From Caldilineaceae bacterium bin5 (GTDB taxonomy: Bacteria > Chloroflexota > Anaerolineae > Caldilineales > Caldilineaceae), in the NCBI GenBank assembly GCA_002238445.1, contig MPML01000021.1:1-64000 (forward strand): a stretch of DNA of 64,000 nt, given 5' to 3'. The first letter of the stretch is position 1; each line of letters opens with the position of its first letter. Shown here piece after piece: positions 45,601 through 55,590 of the stretch. The notes beneath the pieces were generated by a model. The model ran no database searches. It was not told the DNA's origin and saw only the letters and a list, made by a program, of their open reading frames with translations. The position numbers and the translations under genes are program-made.

Positions 45601-46012
45601 ATCGCACACTGCGCCGCACCTGATCGGCCAGCGTCTGGAAGCCAAGTTGCCTGTAGGCCGCCGCCAGCCCGCTTGAAAGTGCCTCGCTCGATCCTGCCTC
45701 CGACTGCCGTTGCAAAAACGTCTCAATCGCTTCCTCGAAACGGCGGTTGAGCAACTCCTCGTATCCTCTGAAGGGAATTTCGCCTCTGGCGGCAAATCCA
45801 GCCTTGCCGGGCAAATGAAAACGGTGGATCGAGTGCAGAAAAATCAGCGCCCGCACCTGTTCATACAAATTGTCCTTCTCCCGACGCAACCGGTCCAGCG
45901 CCGCACACTCTCGCAGTAACGTCTCGGCTGAAGCCGCGCGAGCGATACTCTCCAATGAGCGATTGCGCGTGTCGACATCCGCCGCAGTGATAATTCTGAC
46001 CAGTGTGCTCAT
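42653..46012 (-). CDS. GHMP-kinase / UDP-sugar pyrophosphorylase fusion
   Basis: A 1119-residue cytoplasmic protein with two enzymatic halves. Residues about 140-560 resemble fucokinase-type GHMP kinases: substrate strand RMDLTHSGWSDIFFLG, RPILRLVSVDL, phosphate loop PKGSRLAVSTS (about 316-326, a variant of PxGSGLGTSS), SGGGWQDSGGIWPGIKL and the C-terminal GGMSGGGMGF. Residues about 740-1100 look like a UDPGP-family uridylyltransferase, with LAGGAGSRWSQGAGVVKALN (750-769) as nucleotide loop, then MMHNIDTVGAHVDP. It probably phosphorylates a free sugar and turns the sugar-1-phosphate into a nucleotide sugar. The domain order is opposite to FKP. The first 130 residues are unassigned. Sugar unknown. 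Confidence 0.8.
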   Translation of the reverse strand: MSTLVRIITAADVDTRNRSLESIARAASAETLLRECAALDRLRREKDNLYEQVRALIFLHSIHRFHLPGKAGFAARGEIPFRGYEELLNRRFEEAIETFLQRQSEAGSSEALSSGLAAAYRQLGFQTLADQVRRSVRSLAGNQWMFRVGHPNDHPLRVHDKLRRPLSNGLFPVLREATPVRMDLTHSGWSDIFFLGMDFPEGARVLNVSIDLRVDGAEQLPSQAPRPPVEGYFRVIDRPILRLVSVDLQASAEITTFAEVFDFARDHLGLLKAALIAAGIVPPGMEGAHQPLGDLLTQLVGPGQGIELVSKVNDIPKGSRLAVSTSLLACLVAACMRATGQAGSLTGGLGEEERRLVAARAILGEWLGGSGGGWQDSGGIWPGIKLIEGVLSAEGDLEFGVSRGRLLPSHHLFGRDEISEASRQALQASLVLVHGGMAQDVGPILEMVTEKYLLRSEEEWAGRKQAIGTLDEIVEHLKAGNVEAIGRATEGNFRGPIQTIIPWASNLYTERLIEQARAEFGKNFWGFWMLGGMSGGGMGFIFDPRYKAAGKVRLQEMMNDTKACLEQAVPFAMQPVVYDFAINERGTWAELLGQPETSLHGSDGAGALLPADYYRLTVPDSLRQDPWLLTAAQRAELELFGAAGGADSELANILPSLFQRMLPQKQDEDQQGSLEGLLAANAFDRAQHEQIRGDLRSGRIGLSQNRLPTRSLIEEVEPEDLIDGTAQLPESLWELGAAALSAGEVAIVTLAGGAGSRWSQGAGVVKALNPFARLAGRHRSFVDVHLAKSQRSGRLFDRPLPHILTTSYLTHDAIASSVGAGKGDGYAGPLLLSPGRSIGLRMVPMVRDLRFAWEETPRQVLDFEAEKVQESLHAAMVNWARSQGEGSDYVDNLPSQCIHPVGHWYELPNLLRNGVLRRLLNERPQLKYLMMHNIDTVGAHVDPALLGLHISTQATMTAEVVHRHLEDRGGGLARVDGRLRLVEGLALPRDEIEFGLTYYNTNTFWIHIDGLLKTLGLDRAALEDGSRVGDALGRMAARMPTYVTLKEVKKRWGRGQEDIFPVTQFEKLWGDMTALPEMDCGYVVVPRKRGQQLKEVAQLDGWLRDGSAAYVEELCDWTD

Positions 46013-46098
46013 CTCACAACATTCCGAAGTTCAAACTGTATCCCTTCAACACAACTTTCTCGTCTTCATTCTCGCAATACGCTTTACGCAATAGGAGA

Positions 46099-46330
46099 GT
46101 AACTAAGCAGCCGCAGTCAGGTTGCAACTCTGGACAAGGCGAGCAAAGGTGACTCACTCCTCATTTCTCTTCACACCAATCCTCAATCAATCGCCGCAGT
46201 CTCTGACCACTGACCACTGCAGTTCTGGGCGGTCGGGCCTTCGGCCCTCCCTTGTGCAGGGGCTGCGCCCCCGCAACGCCCCCCTCCAAAACCATGCCTC
46301 AGCGACCTTACGCCTTCAGCGCAGCCGTGC
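46099..46330 (+). mobile_element. MITE copy C, right end missing
   Basis: The left end GTAACTAAGCAGCCGCA (46099 on) and the GC-rich core match copies A and D, with a longer spacer between them. The hairpin is of the GGGCC-TTC-GGCCC type as in copy B. Similarity fades near 46330 and the right inverted repeat is absent. It separates the kinase/pyrophosphorylase gene from its GalU-like neighbour. Confidence 0.75.
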
Positions 46331-46384
46331 CGGTTCAGCAACCGGGCAGCTCCCAACCGAATACGCATTCAACCTGACCCCACT

Positions 46385-47272
46385 TCAACCCGGCCCTTCA
46401 CCTTCCTGCATCGAGCGCGCCATCAACAGTTCCAGCAGCCGCGTCAGCATCTCATCCCGGTCCCGTCCGTTCAATGCCAGCGCGATCTGCGCTGAAAGCA
46501 GACCGTACTTCACCCCAATGTCAAGTCGCATACCCCGCTGCTCCAGGGCCAGATACTGCTCCCTCTGGGCCAGAAGATCCAAGGCCGCCGAGAGCGACAG
46601 GCCCACATCGGGGCGCGCATCCGCTCCTCCATCATTTCCGGACGAGAACAGCCCGCCCAGAATCTCCATGACACCTGCCGTCAGGACGTGAATGCCAAAA
46701 AAACAGAGATAATGACCGGCGCGCAAACCCGACGCCACCAGTCTCTGCTCCGCTTCCGTAGGCGTCGGCTTTTCGATCACTGTCTCCACCTGGTACAGCC
46801 CCGACTGCCCGGCCAGCCGGTGGCCGCCCACCGCGCCGAAGAAGGGCAGAAGCGTCTCCCGCGTCGCCTGTACCGCCGAGACCGAACAGTTATGTGAACG
46901 CGCTGCCTCGACCACACGCGCCGCGCAGCGCCCGCCGTCAGGCCGCACATACAAGTGATCCCCAACCAGGTGCAGAAATGCGTCGCTGCCGACAAACTCG
47001 CGTGCGCAGTACACCGCCTGCGCGTAGCCCAACTGCTCCGCCTGCTGGACGAACTGCAGACGGCCGGCGTGTTCCCCCACCGTCGCAGCATAGGCGGCCT
47101 CGTCGCCAGGATATACGATCACGCATATTTCGTCGACACCGGCGTCAATTACCTCCTCCACCAGAATGCGCAATACCGACTTCTCCACACCGTCGCTGTC
47201 GATGATCGTCTGCAGGGGCAGACTTCTCTGCGTGCGCCTGGCCGCGGTTATGACTGCTTTCGTGATCTCCAT
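46385..47272 (-). CDS. GalU-like nucleotidyltransferase with degenerate signature loop
   Basis: A 295-residue protein of the sugar-1-phosphate nucleotidyltransferase fold. The start at 47272 follows GGAGAG. The frame matches GalU-type proteins in [61 protein letters not shown] and [12 protein letters not shown]. The expected N-terminal AAGxGTRxxP...PKE loop is [19 protein letters not shown], lacking the Gly-x-Gly-Thr-Arg core and the catalytic Lys. It may be regulatory, bind a different nucleotide, or be inactive. It lies upstream of the kinase/pyrophosphorylase fusion on the same strand, separated by a MITE. Confidence 0.8.
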   Translation of the reverse strand: MEITKAVITAARRTQRSLPLQTIIDSDGVEKSVLRILVEEVIDAGVDEICVIVYPGDEAAYAATVGEHAGRLQFVQQAEQLGYAQAVYCAREFVGSDAFLHLVGDHLYVRPDGGRCAARVVEAARSHNCSVSAVQATRETLLPFFGAVGGHRLAGQSGLYQVETVIEKPTPTEAEQRLVASGLRAGHYLCFFGIHVLTAGVMEILGGLFSSGNDGGADARPDVGLSLSAALDLLAQREQYLALEQRGMRLDIGVKYGLLSAQIALALNGRDRDEMLTRLLELLMARSMQEGEGPG

Positions 47273-47483
47273 ATTCTACTCTCCGGCTCGACGTTCCTCA
47301 ATAACAGTGTAAATCACGCTCAAGTAGCTGTGTTCCTATGCCTGCGAGTACCATTTGGCGAGCGTATCACCTAGACATCACTTCAACGCCCGGCCATGCT
47401 GCCTCTTCCAACTGTGTAAGACCTGCACCAGCCGCAACCGCGTCAGAATGGCGAAAATCTCCCCCTGCATTCCGGCCAATATT

Positions 47484-47512
47484 TTGTTAGCCAAGTCAAA
47501 CTGTGCTAAAAT
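47484..47512 (+). promoter_or_regulatory. Promoter of the OsmC-family gene
   Basis: TTGTTA (47484-47489), 17-base spacer, TAAAAT (47507-47512). An 8-bp dyad CCTGTTGT/ACAACAGG (47517-47524 and 47545-47552) lies at the expected start of transcription and is a candidate operator. Confidence 0.65.
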
Positions 47513-47616
47513 TCTGCCTGTTGTTGCCCAGTTTTCTCAAATTGACAACAGGTTCAAAACCATTAGCGGTTGCTCCCCGATCGCCCATCCGCACATCACC
47601 ATCAGGAGGAATCTCC

Positions 47617-48039
47617 ATGTCCGTGCGTAACGCCTCTGCCACCTGGAATGGCACCCTGAATGACGGCTCCGGCACCATGAAATTAGGCAGCGGCCTCTAC
47701 GAAGGCTCTTTCTCCTTTGCCTCCCGCTTCGAGTCCGGACCCGGCACCAATCCCGAAGAACTGATCGGCGCAGCCCATGCCGGCTGCTTTTCGATGTTTC
47801 TCTCCGCTCTCCTGAGCGGCGACGGCTTCACGCCTACCAGCGTCAATACCACCGCCGCTGTCCATCTGACCGACGGCCCCGCCATCAGCAAAATCGAATT
47901 GACCTGCCAGGCAGAAGTTCCCGGACTGTCTGCCGATCAGTTCGCCGACTACGCCGCCCAAGCCAAAGATGGCTGTCCTGTTTCCAAGGCCCTGGCCGGC
48001 GTAGATGAAATCGTGCTCGATGCCACCCTGGTAGGATAA
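47617..48039 (+). CDS. osmC: OsmC-family peroxiredoxin
   Basis: A 140-residue OsmC/Ohr-type hydroperoxide reductase. ATG 47617 (MSVRNASATWNG) follows AGGAGG; the open frame upstream to 47503 is spurious. The two reactive cysteines are in GAAHAGCFSMFLSAL and KDGCPVSKAL, and the Arg in ASRFESGPGTNPEEL completes the site. It reduces organic hydroperoxides in the cytoplasm. A good promoter, an operator-like dyad and a strong terminator make it a monocistronic gene. Confidence 0.95.
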   Translation: MSVRNASATWNGTLNDGSGTMKLGSGLYEGSFSFASRFESGPGTNPEELIGAAHAGCFSMFLSALLSGDGFTPTSVNTTAAVHLTDGPAISKIELTCQAEVPGLSADQFADYAAQAKDGCPVSKALAGVDEIVLDATLVG

Positions 48040-48098
48040 CCCTGCCATCGTGCGAACACTGCGCCAGACAGACAAGTGGCGCAACTTGGCAGCAAACG

Positions 48099-48133
48099 AA
48101 CAGTCCATCGAATCCGATGGACTGTTTTTCTTT
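48099..48133 (+). terminator. Intrinsic terminator of osmC
   Basis: Perfect 12-bp stem AACAGTCCATCG / CGATGGACTGTT with loop AATC, followed by TTTCTTT. Confidence 0.93.
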
Positions 48134-48252
48134 ACCCATTTTCTGGTTATCATTCGATCCCGCGCAACAACGTCGAATCGGAACTGCTCATCTCTCCAGG
48201 ACTGTCGGCCGCCCCGAGCTCACCGGCGCCGCACCTCTTTCCAGACCGTTCG

Positions 48253-49101
48253 TCAAGCACAGAAGGGCGCGGCCACCACCTGCATTTGCGCCAAGTTGTC
48301 CCATTCGGAGCTGTTCCCGGGCAGCGCAGTATCGAATATCAACGACATCGGTCCGTCAAACCCGGCCTCTGCCAGCATTCCCAACGAATGCCGAAACTCA
48401 TTCTCGTCCGGATGGCCGCTATCGTCGTAAATCGCCTTTACATGCGCTGAATCGGCCCTCGGAAAGATCGCTGCCAACTCGTCATAACGATCCGCGCCTT
48501 TATAGTTGCCGAAATCGGCGCACAATCCCACCTGGCCCTCGCATAACTCCAGTATTGCCAGCACCTGATCGGCCCGATTCGTGGTCTCGCGGAAATTCTC
48601 TGTGATCACCTGGACGCCGATTGAGGCTCCGTAGGCCGCCAGCTCGCACAGACCCTGCGCGCTGCGCTGCAAGACCGGATTGTCCAGCAGCGGAACATGG
48701 TCGCGCTCCACCGCCTGATACCCCCCAACCACGCGCGCATGCGTGGCGCCGCAACCGGCTGACACATCAAGCCACGAGCGGATCCAAGCCATTTCCTTTG
48801 CCCGCACCCTCCCGTCCGGGTGCGTTACGTCGCCGGCATCGATCAAAATGCTGAACAGCTCGATACCGGCCTCGTCGATCGCCCCTTTCAGATCGTCAAC
48901 GTAAGAGGCGTCCATCGTGGGAAAGTGAAAGTGGACAATCTCCAACGTGGGGATGTCGGCCCGTGCCAGCGCTGACGGCAGATCCAGCAAACCCATGGCG
49001 CCATTCGATGACGGGCGCGGTCCGGGATCTCCCGGCCCATATAACGGCGGGGAGCCTAGTGCCCTGTGCAGACTCCAGGATGATGTGGATATTCGTGACA
49101 T
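48253..49101 (-). CDS. Sugar phosphate isomerase/epimerase (TIM barrel)
   Basis: A 282-residue xylose-isomerase-like TIM-barrel protein. Strand ends supporting the call are ISTSSWSLHRALG, LEIVHFHFP, LFSILIDAGDV, HARVVGGYQ, VQVITENF, VGLCADFGNYKG, DSAHVKAIYDDSG and GPMSLIFD, with Glu, Asp and His placed as metal ligands. It resembles neither of the two isomerases at the window start closely. No clear operon partner; the Ldh-family gene lies 192 bases upstream on the same strand. Substrate unknown. Confidence 0.85.
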   Translation of the reverse strand: MSRISTSSWSLHRALGSPPLYGPGDPGPRPSSNGAMGLLDLPSALARADIPTLEIVHFHFPTMDASYVDDLKGAIDEAGIELFSILIDAGDVTHPDGRVRAKEMAWIRSWLDVSAGCGATHARVVGGYQAVERDHVPLLDNPVLQRSAQGLCELAAYGASIGVQVITENFRETTNRADQVLAILELCEGQVGLCADFGNYKGADRYDELAAIFPRADSAHVKAIYDDSGHPDENEFRHSLGMLAEAGFDGPMSLIFDTALPGNSSEWDNLAQMQVVAAPFCA

Positions 49102-49293
49102 ATGCCTACTCCGGTTTGATTGCAGATGACATTTCGAACAAGATTACCGGGAATTACCGCTAAAGCTCGGTTCGTGGAGCGGCATACCCGTGTTCAGTTT
49201 ACTTCAAAATTCCTCCGCTTCTGGCTCCCGCAGCCTGGTTCACTGTCATTAACCTGATAGCAAAGCAAGAGTCAATCAGTATACCGTGTTTCT

Positions 49294-50328
49294 TCAAGGT
49301 ATATAGGCCACGCCAAGTTTCATCGCGACCTCGACGATCTGTGACCAGGTAGTATCGTCCAACGGAATCCCATTTTCCTGACGGCTTGCGGCCGACCGTG
49401 CCTCCGGTTCACCCGGTATCAGCACTTCATCGAAGCCCGGTGCCGGTTTTGTATCCTTGATCCGGTCGGCGATATGTGCCCCATCCGCGAAGAATTCGTC
49501 CAACGGACGGAAATAATCGATGTTCAAGAGTACGAACAGGACGCCGTTGCCCAGGATCGAGCCCGGCAGGCCCGGCCCGCCCGCACCCGTCAGAATCCCG
49601 CCCAGATAATCGGTAAGAAGGGCCAATCCGTATCCCTTGTGGCCGGCTGCCGGCAACAACATTCCGCCGTCGTACACGTCTGCCGGATTCTGGGTCGGCT
49701 CGCCATTCTTGTCCAGCGCCCACCCTTCCGGGATCGGTTTGCCGCTGTTCAGGGCCACCCGCACCTTACCCTCCGCCACCGCGCTGGTAGCAAAATCCAG
49801 CATCATCGCCGGCCGGTCTTTAAGCGGTATCGCCACAGCTATCGGGTTCGTCCCCATACGCCTTTCGGCGCCGCCAAACGGTGCCACAAGGCCGCCCGCC
49901 CGACCGCCGTTGGCGAAGGCCAGCGCAATCAGCCCTTCGTCGGCCGCCAGCCCAACCCACTCGCCCAAACGGCCCACGTGGCCGGAGTGCTTCAACCCCA
50001 CCACTGCTACCGAATTCCCCCTTGCCTTGCCAATACCATTTTCGATGGCGACTTTAGCAGCCAGTTGCCCAAAGCAACGGTGACCGTTGTACAGCGTCAT
50101 GACCGGAGTTTCCCGTTCAATCTCAGGCGTGGCTTGAGGACGCAGTTCGTCCTCGTCGATCTGCCGCAGATACTGCACGATGCGAATAACACCATGTGAG
50201 TCGTGACCGGCCAGATTCGCCGAAACCAGTGACTGCCCCACAAGATCAGCAGTATATTTTGGCGTGCCCGCGGCCTGGAAGATCCGGCTGGTGTAATCTG
50301 CCAATGGCATTGGCTGCAAGACAGGCAT
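49294..50328 (-). CDS. Ldh-family oxidoreductase (malate/L-lactate/ureidoglycolate dehydrogenase type)
   Basis: A 344-residue NAD(P)-dependent dehydrogenase of the LDH2/MDH2 family, which has a non-Rossmann fold. ATG 50328 (MPVLQPMPLAD) follows AAAGGAG; the longer frame to 50424 is rejected. Motifs are AGHDSHGVIRIVQYL with the catalytic His, GVGLKHSGHVGRLGEW-like region (VAVVGLKHSGHVGRLGEW), GTNPIAVAIP and HKGYGLALL. It likely oxidises a 2-hydroxy acid such as malate, lactate or a sugar acid. The next gene downstream is a TIM-barrel isomerase. Confidence 0.92.
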   Translation of the reverse strand: MPVLQPMPLADYTSRIFQAAGTPKYTADLVGQSLVSANLAGHDSHGVIRIVQYLRQIDEDELRPQATPEIERETPVMTLYNGHRCFGQLAAKVAIENGIGKARGNSVAVVGLKHSGHVGRLGEWVGLAADEGLIALAFANGGRAGGLVAPFGGAERRMGTNPIAVAIPLKDRPAMMLDFATSAVAEGKVRVALNSGKPIPEGWALDKNGEPTQNPADVYDGGMLLPAAGHKGYGLALLTDYLGGILTGAGGPGLPGSILGNGVLFVLLNIDYFRPLDEFFADGAHIADRIKDTKPAPGFDEVLIPGEPEARSAASRQENGIPLDDTTWSQIVEVAMKLGVAYIP

Positions 50329-50824
50329 GAAGCGAGCTCCTTTTTGCGCAGGAGAGAGAAAAGAGAGGAATAACAGTATGGGCGCCCCTTGCTTCCACTC
50401 CTCTCTCGTCAGCCCTTTCTGCAAAAGTGACAGTCTGACGCAAGAACGCCAACCCTACTGTTGCCAAAAGCGTAGCCGATTTTTTCCGAACACGCAACCG
50501 CGCCGGCCCCGTCGCTTCAGCCGGCTGCTGCCGTTTCCTCAGGCTCGTATCAATTGCGGAAGACCGACAAAATGGAGGCGGCCATACATCGAGCTTCCGC
50601 TTCGGTTATCGTATGTCCCGAAAACGGCTACTGGCCCCCACCCTTCCAGCGTTTGACCTACTCTGCAGTATTCAGTACGATTGTGACAGGGCGCGTCCTC
50701 CAGACCCTTTTGCGAAATCAGGTCGGCTCCAAGTGCAAAGTCGGCTGCTACCGAAGGCCGCCGCGATTCCAGCGAGCGAGTCGCGTATCTCGATCAAGTG
50801 ACGATAGAAGAAGAAGAATTCGAA
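50329..50824. other. Divergent intergenic region
   Basis: About 500 bases between the Ldh gene (leftward) and the glycosyltransferase gene (rightward). Short open frames show no recognisable protein and no convincing promoter pair stands out. Presumably holds both promoters. Confidence 0.4.
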
Positions 50825-51955
50825 ATGAATTCTGAAACCGAGACACATTCATCCTCGACAGTTCAACCGTCCCCTGCAATGTCGAACTTGCCGGAAGTCC
50901 CGACCCCGCAACCTGAGACGGACCAAAACCAGTCCGAATCCTCGGACAATGACCAGCGCCCAGGCATCTCCGTTATCGTTCCCATCTACAACGAAGAAGA
51001 AGTGATCCCCGAACTCTACCGGCGCATGGCCGCCATCCTGGACAACATCGGCCAAACTTGGGAACTGGTCTGCGTCAATGACGGCAGTCGCGACGCCTCA
51101 CTGTCGATGCTGCTTTCACTACGAGAGCAGGACGCGCGCGTCAAAATCATCAACTTCTCCCGCAATTTCGGTCATCAAATCGCAATCACCGCCGGCATGG
51201 ACTACGCGCTGGGAGACGCGATCGCGATCATTGACGCCGACCTGCAGGATCCCCCGGAGTTGATCGGCGATATGTTCGAAAAATGGCGTGAAGGCTATGA
51301 GGTTGTCTACGCTGTGCGCGCACACCGACGGGGCGAATCCCGCTTCAAACTCTGGACGGCCAGCGCCTTCTACCGCCTCCTACGCCGTATAACCGATGTC
51401 GAGATTCCCGTCAACACAGGCGACTTCCGCCTCATCGACCGCCAGGTCCTGCTGACGATGCGCCGCCTACGCGAGAAACATCGTTTCATGCGCGGTCTCA
51501 GCAGCTGGGTCGGCTACCGTCAGATCGGCATCGAATACCAGCGGGCAGAGCGCTTCGCCGGTGATACCAAGTATCCGCTGAGCAAAATGTTCCGCCTGAC
51601 ACTGGATGCGATCACCAGCTTCAGCTACATTCCCCTGCGTCTCAGCACCTATTTCGGTTTCTTCCTGGCGCTGGCAAGCCTGCTTGGGATAGTCGCAACC
51701 GTAGTCTTGCGCCTGTCAGGTAACAACGCATTCTTGGGCCAGGCCTCCACCTTGGTTGCCGTTCTGTTTCTGGGAGGGATCCAACTGATCTTCCTCGGAA
51801 TCATCGGCGAATATCTGGCGCGTATCTATGATGACGTCAAGGCGCGCCCGCTCTACGTCGTGTCCAAAGCCTATGGTTTCGCTGATCTCTCCAATCACGG
51901 TAACGCATCCCAGTCACCGGCCAATCTGAGCGAACCCCACGAACTGGAAGAATGA
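50825..51955 (+). CDS. Family 2 glycosyltransferase, GtrB/DPM1-like, membrane anchored
   Basis: A 376-residue enzyme that likely transfers a sugar from UDP- or GDP-sugar to a polyprenyl phosphate. A 45-residue Ser/Pro/Glu-rich N-terminus precedes the GT-A domain ([41 protein letters not shown] with the metal-binding Dx[11 protein letters not shown]). Two C-terminal helices ([40 protein letters not shown]) anchor it. ATG 50825 is preferred over GTG 50798, but neither has a strong ribosome site. Its stop overlaps acpS by four bases. Confidence 0.9.
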   Translation: MNSETETHSSSTVQPSPAMSNLPEVPTPQPETDQNQSESSDNDQRPGISVIVPIYNEEEVIPELYRRMAAILDNIGQTWELVCVNDGSRDASLSMLLSLREQDARVKIINFSRNFGHQIAITAGMDYALGDAIAIIDADLQDPPELIGDMFEKWREGYEVVYAVRAHRRGESRFKLWTASAFYRLLRRITDVEIPVNTGDFRLIDRQVLLTMRRLREKHRFMRGLSSWVGYRQIGIEYQRAERFAGDTKYPLSKMFRLTLDAITSFSYIPLRLSTYFGFFLALASLLGIVATVVLRLSGNNAFLGQASTLVAVLFLGGIQLIFLGIIGEYLARIYDDVKARPLYVVSKAYGFADLSNHGNASQSPANLSEPHELEE

Positions 51956-52425
51956 ACGAAGCAGACCGTGACGGCAACGAAAAACCGCCAAAAACACATC
52001 GAAAAGAAAAAATGCTGCGCACAGGTGTCGACATCGTCAAAATAGAACGAATTCGCCGTGCCATCTCGCGCTACGACGCCACCGCTCGCGCCCGCAAAAG
52101 GTTCCTGGCCCGCCTGTATACCGAAGCCGAACTGCGCTACTGCCGCGATCGCGCCGAATCCCTCGCCGCCCGTTTCGCCGCCAAAGAGGCGATTGCAAAG
52201 GCCTTGGGAACTGGCGCCTGGCGAGACGGCATCCGCTGGATCGACCTGGAAATCGTCTCCGACGCACGCGGCGCGCCTTCCGTCCAACTTCACGGCGCAG
52301 CCGCACGCCGCGCTCAGTCTTTGGGCCTGAACAACTGGTCCGTAAGCCTCAGCCACGACGACGAACAGGCAATCGCTTTTGTCGTCGCCCTGGGCGAGCC
52401 GGCTCAGCCCCTTTCTTCCGGCTGA
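51952..52425 (+). CDS. acpS: Holo-[acyl-carrier-protein] synthase
   Basis: A 157-residue protein (137 if translation starts at ATG 52012). It attaches the 4'-phosphopantetheine arm of CoA to apo-ACP. Conserved motifs are [10 protein letters not shown] with the Mg-binding Asp, [20 protein letters not shown] with the catalytic Glu and Lys, and the C-terminal [18 protein letters not shown]. The first 20 residues are charged and not part of the family. The ATG overlaps the glycosyltransferase stop, suggesting coupling. Confidence 0.95.
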   Translation: MNEADRDGNEKPPKTHRKEKMLRTGVDIVKIERIRRAISRYDATARARKRFLARLYTEAELRYCRDRAESLAARFAAKEAIAKALGTGAWRDGIRWIDLEIVSDARGAPSVQLHGAAARRAQSLGLNNWSVSLSHDDEQAIAFVVALGEPAQPLSSG

Positions 52426-52486
52426 ACTGCATGGCAGTAAACCCGCTAACTGCATCGGCAAGAGCCATGCCGCGCACCGTTTTCCT

Positions 52487-52515
52487 TTGACACTGCTACC
52501 TCGCTATGCTACGAT
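52487..52515 (+). promoter_or_regulatory. Promoter between acpS and pyrG
   Basis: TTGACA (52487-52492), 17-base spacer, TACGAT (52510-52515). Transcription would begin near 52522, in the run GGGCTGG, leaving almost 400 bases before pyrG. Confidence 0.7.
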
Positions 52516-52521
52516 AATGGC

Positions 52522-52690
52522 GGGCTGGTTAGGACGTTTTGCGTTGCTGTAGCGTCAAACCAAAATGCCTGTGATGAGAGTTTCTGCCACCGTCGTCTCA
52601 CAAGATACACGATTCCACCCTGGGCCAACTGCTCAGAGTGGAGCGGTTGCGGATGGGCACGAGGACATGACCTCGTGTCTGTTTTATTGT
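52522..52690 (+). ncRNA. Candidate structured leader or small RNA ending in a terminator-like hairpin
   Basis: From the predicted start (52522) the RNA contains a TGTGA/TCACA helix and ends in a stem GGCACGAGG/CCTCGTGTC (52656-52664 and 52671-52679, one G-T pair) with loop ACATGA and tail TGTTTTATTG. It could be an attenuator of pyrG or an independent RNA of about 165 bases. It does not match 6S, SRP or RNase P RNA motifs that I can recognise. Confidence 0.4.
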
Positions 52691-52883
52691 TGAATTCAAT
52701 TCCGTTTCAACGTTTGCTCGTCGTGCAAGCCGAAAGTCGCGCAGCACCACATATTGCCGGTGACACCTGCTGTTCCCGGGCGCCGAACCATGTGTCCTGC
52801 TCGAATCTGGAACCATCACACGCTTGCTGGCGTCAACATCAACGGAACTGCTTGTCGGCCCGATCTTCCCACCGATAGGGTAG

Positions 52884-54623
<1,740 letters not shown>

Positions 54624-54745
54624 CGCACGAGCGACCGAAACAGTGGTTGCGCAGTGGCGAAGTGGCTATGTCACCACCTCTTCAACCATGCGTAACAGTG
54701 CCGGTGTTCGATGCTTAATCACATAAGATATTAGTAGGAGCAACA

Positions 54746-55516
54746 ATGTCTGGTCATTCCAAATGGTCTACAATCAAGCGCAAAAAAGGCGCCAACGACA
54801 ACGCCCGCGGCAAGATCTTTACCAAGCTCGCCCGTGAACTTCAGGTGGCCGCCAGAGAAGGCGGACCCGACAGTGACGCCAACGTGCGCCTGCGCTTGGC
54901 TATCGACAAAGCGCGTTCCGAGAATATGCCCAAAGACCGCATCGACGCCGCCATACGCCGCGGTGCAGGCCTGGACAAGGACGCCGCTGACATCGAAGAA
55001 ATCCTCTACGAAGGCTACGCGCCGCACGGCGTCGCCATCCTGCTCGAATGCCTCACCGACAATCGCAACCGCACCATCGCCGAAATACGGCGCTGTTTTA
55101 CGCGGGCAAGCGGCAACCTCAGCGAGCCAGGCTCCGTAGCTTGGCAGTTCACCTCCAAAGGCTACGTTGCCATACATCTACAGGACAGTTCCGGCAACCC
55201 CAGCGGTCTGGACGCCGAAGAAATCTTCATGGAAGCCCTGGAGGCAGGGGCAGAGGACGTTGAGGTGAGCGACGATGCAGTTGAAATCTTCACCGAGAGG
55301 ACCGAATTGGCCCAGGTGGCCAAGTCCTTGCGTGAGTCGGGCATCCAGCCAGATACTTCGGAGTTGATCATGCAGCCCAATCAGACGCTCTCGCTCGACT
55401 CCCGCGCCGGCCTGACCGTCCTGAACCTGCTCGAATCGCTCGAAGAGCTTGATGATGTCAATAAGGTCCACCACAATCTGGAACTGACTGACGAGTTGGT
55501 CGCTCAGGTGGCGTAG
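54746..55516 (+). CDS. yebC: YebC/PmpR-family protein
   Basis: A 256-residue protein with all family marks: MSGHSKWSTIKRKKGANDNA at the start, IDKARSENMPKDRIDAAIRR, YEGYAPHGVAILLECLTDNR, NRTIAEIRRCFTRASGNLSE and the C-terminal LNLLESLEELDDVNKVHHNL. YebC-like proteins assist ribosomes on proline-rich stretches or act as transcription regulators. AGGAGCAACA precedes the ATG. It is just upstream of ruvC and ruvA, a widely conserved order. Confidence 0.96.
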   Translation: MSGHSKWSTIKRKKGANDNARGKIFTKLARELQVAAREGGPDSDANVRLRLAIDKARSENMPKDRIDAAIRRGAGLDKDAADIEEILYEGYAPHGVAILLECLTDNRNRTIAEIRRCFTRASGNLSEPGSVAWQFTSKGYVAIHLQDSSGNPSGLDAEEIFMEALEAGAEDVEVSDDAVEIFTERTELAQVAKSLRESGIQPDTSELIMQPNQTLSLDSRAGLTVLNLLESLEELDDVNKVHHNLELTDELVAQVA

Positions 55517-55590
55517 TCTTGACAGTCACCGCCGCCACGTTCCCTGCACTTACCGCATCGCCTGCTGGCGAATGACATGACCGCCCCGAC

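Noticed and set aside
51952-52011. The 20-residue N-terminal extension of AcpS as a separate small protein
   Set aside because: It is in frame with acpS and starts in an ATGA overlap; more likely an extended N-terminus or a misplaced start.
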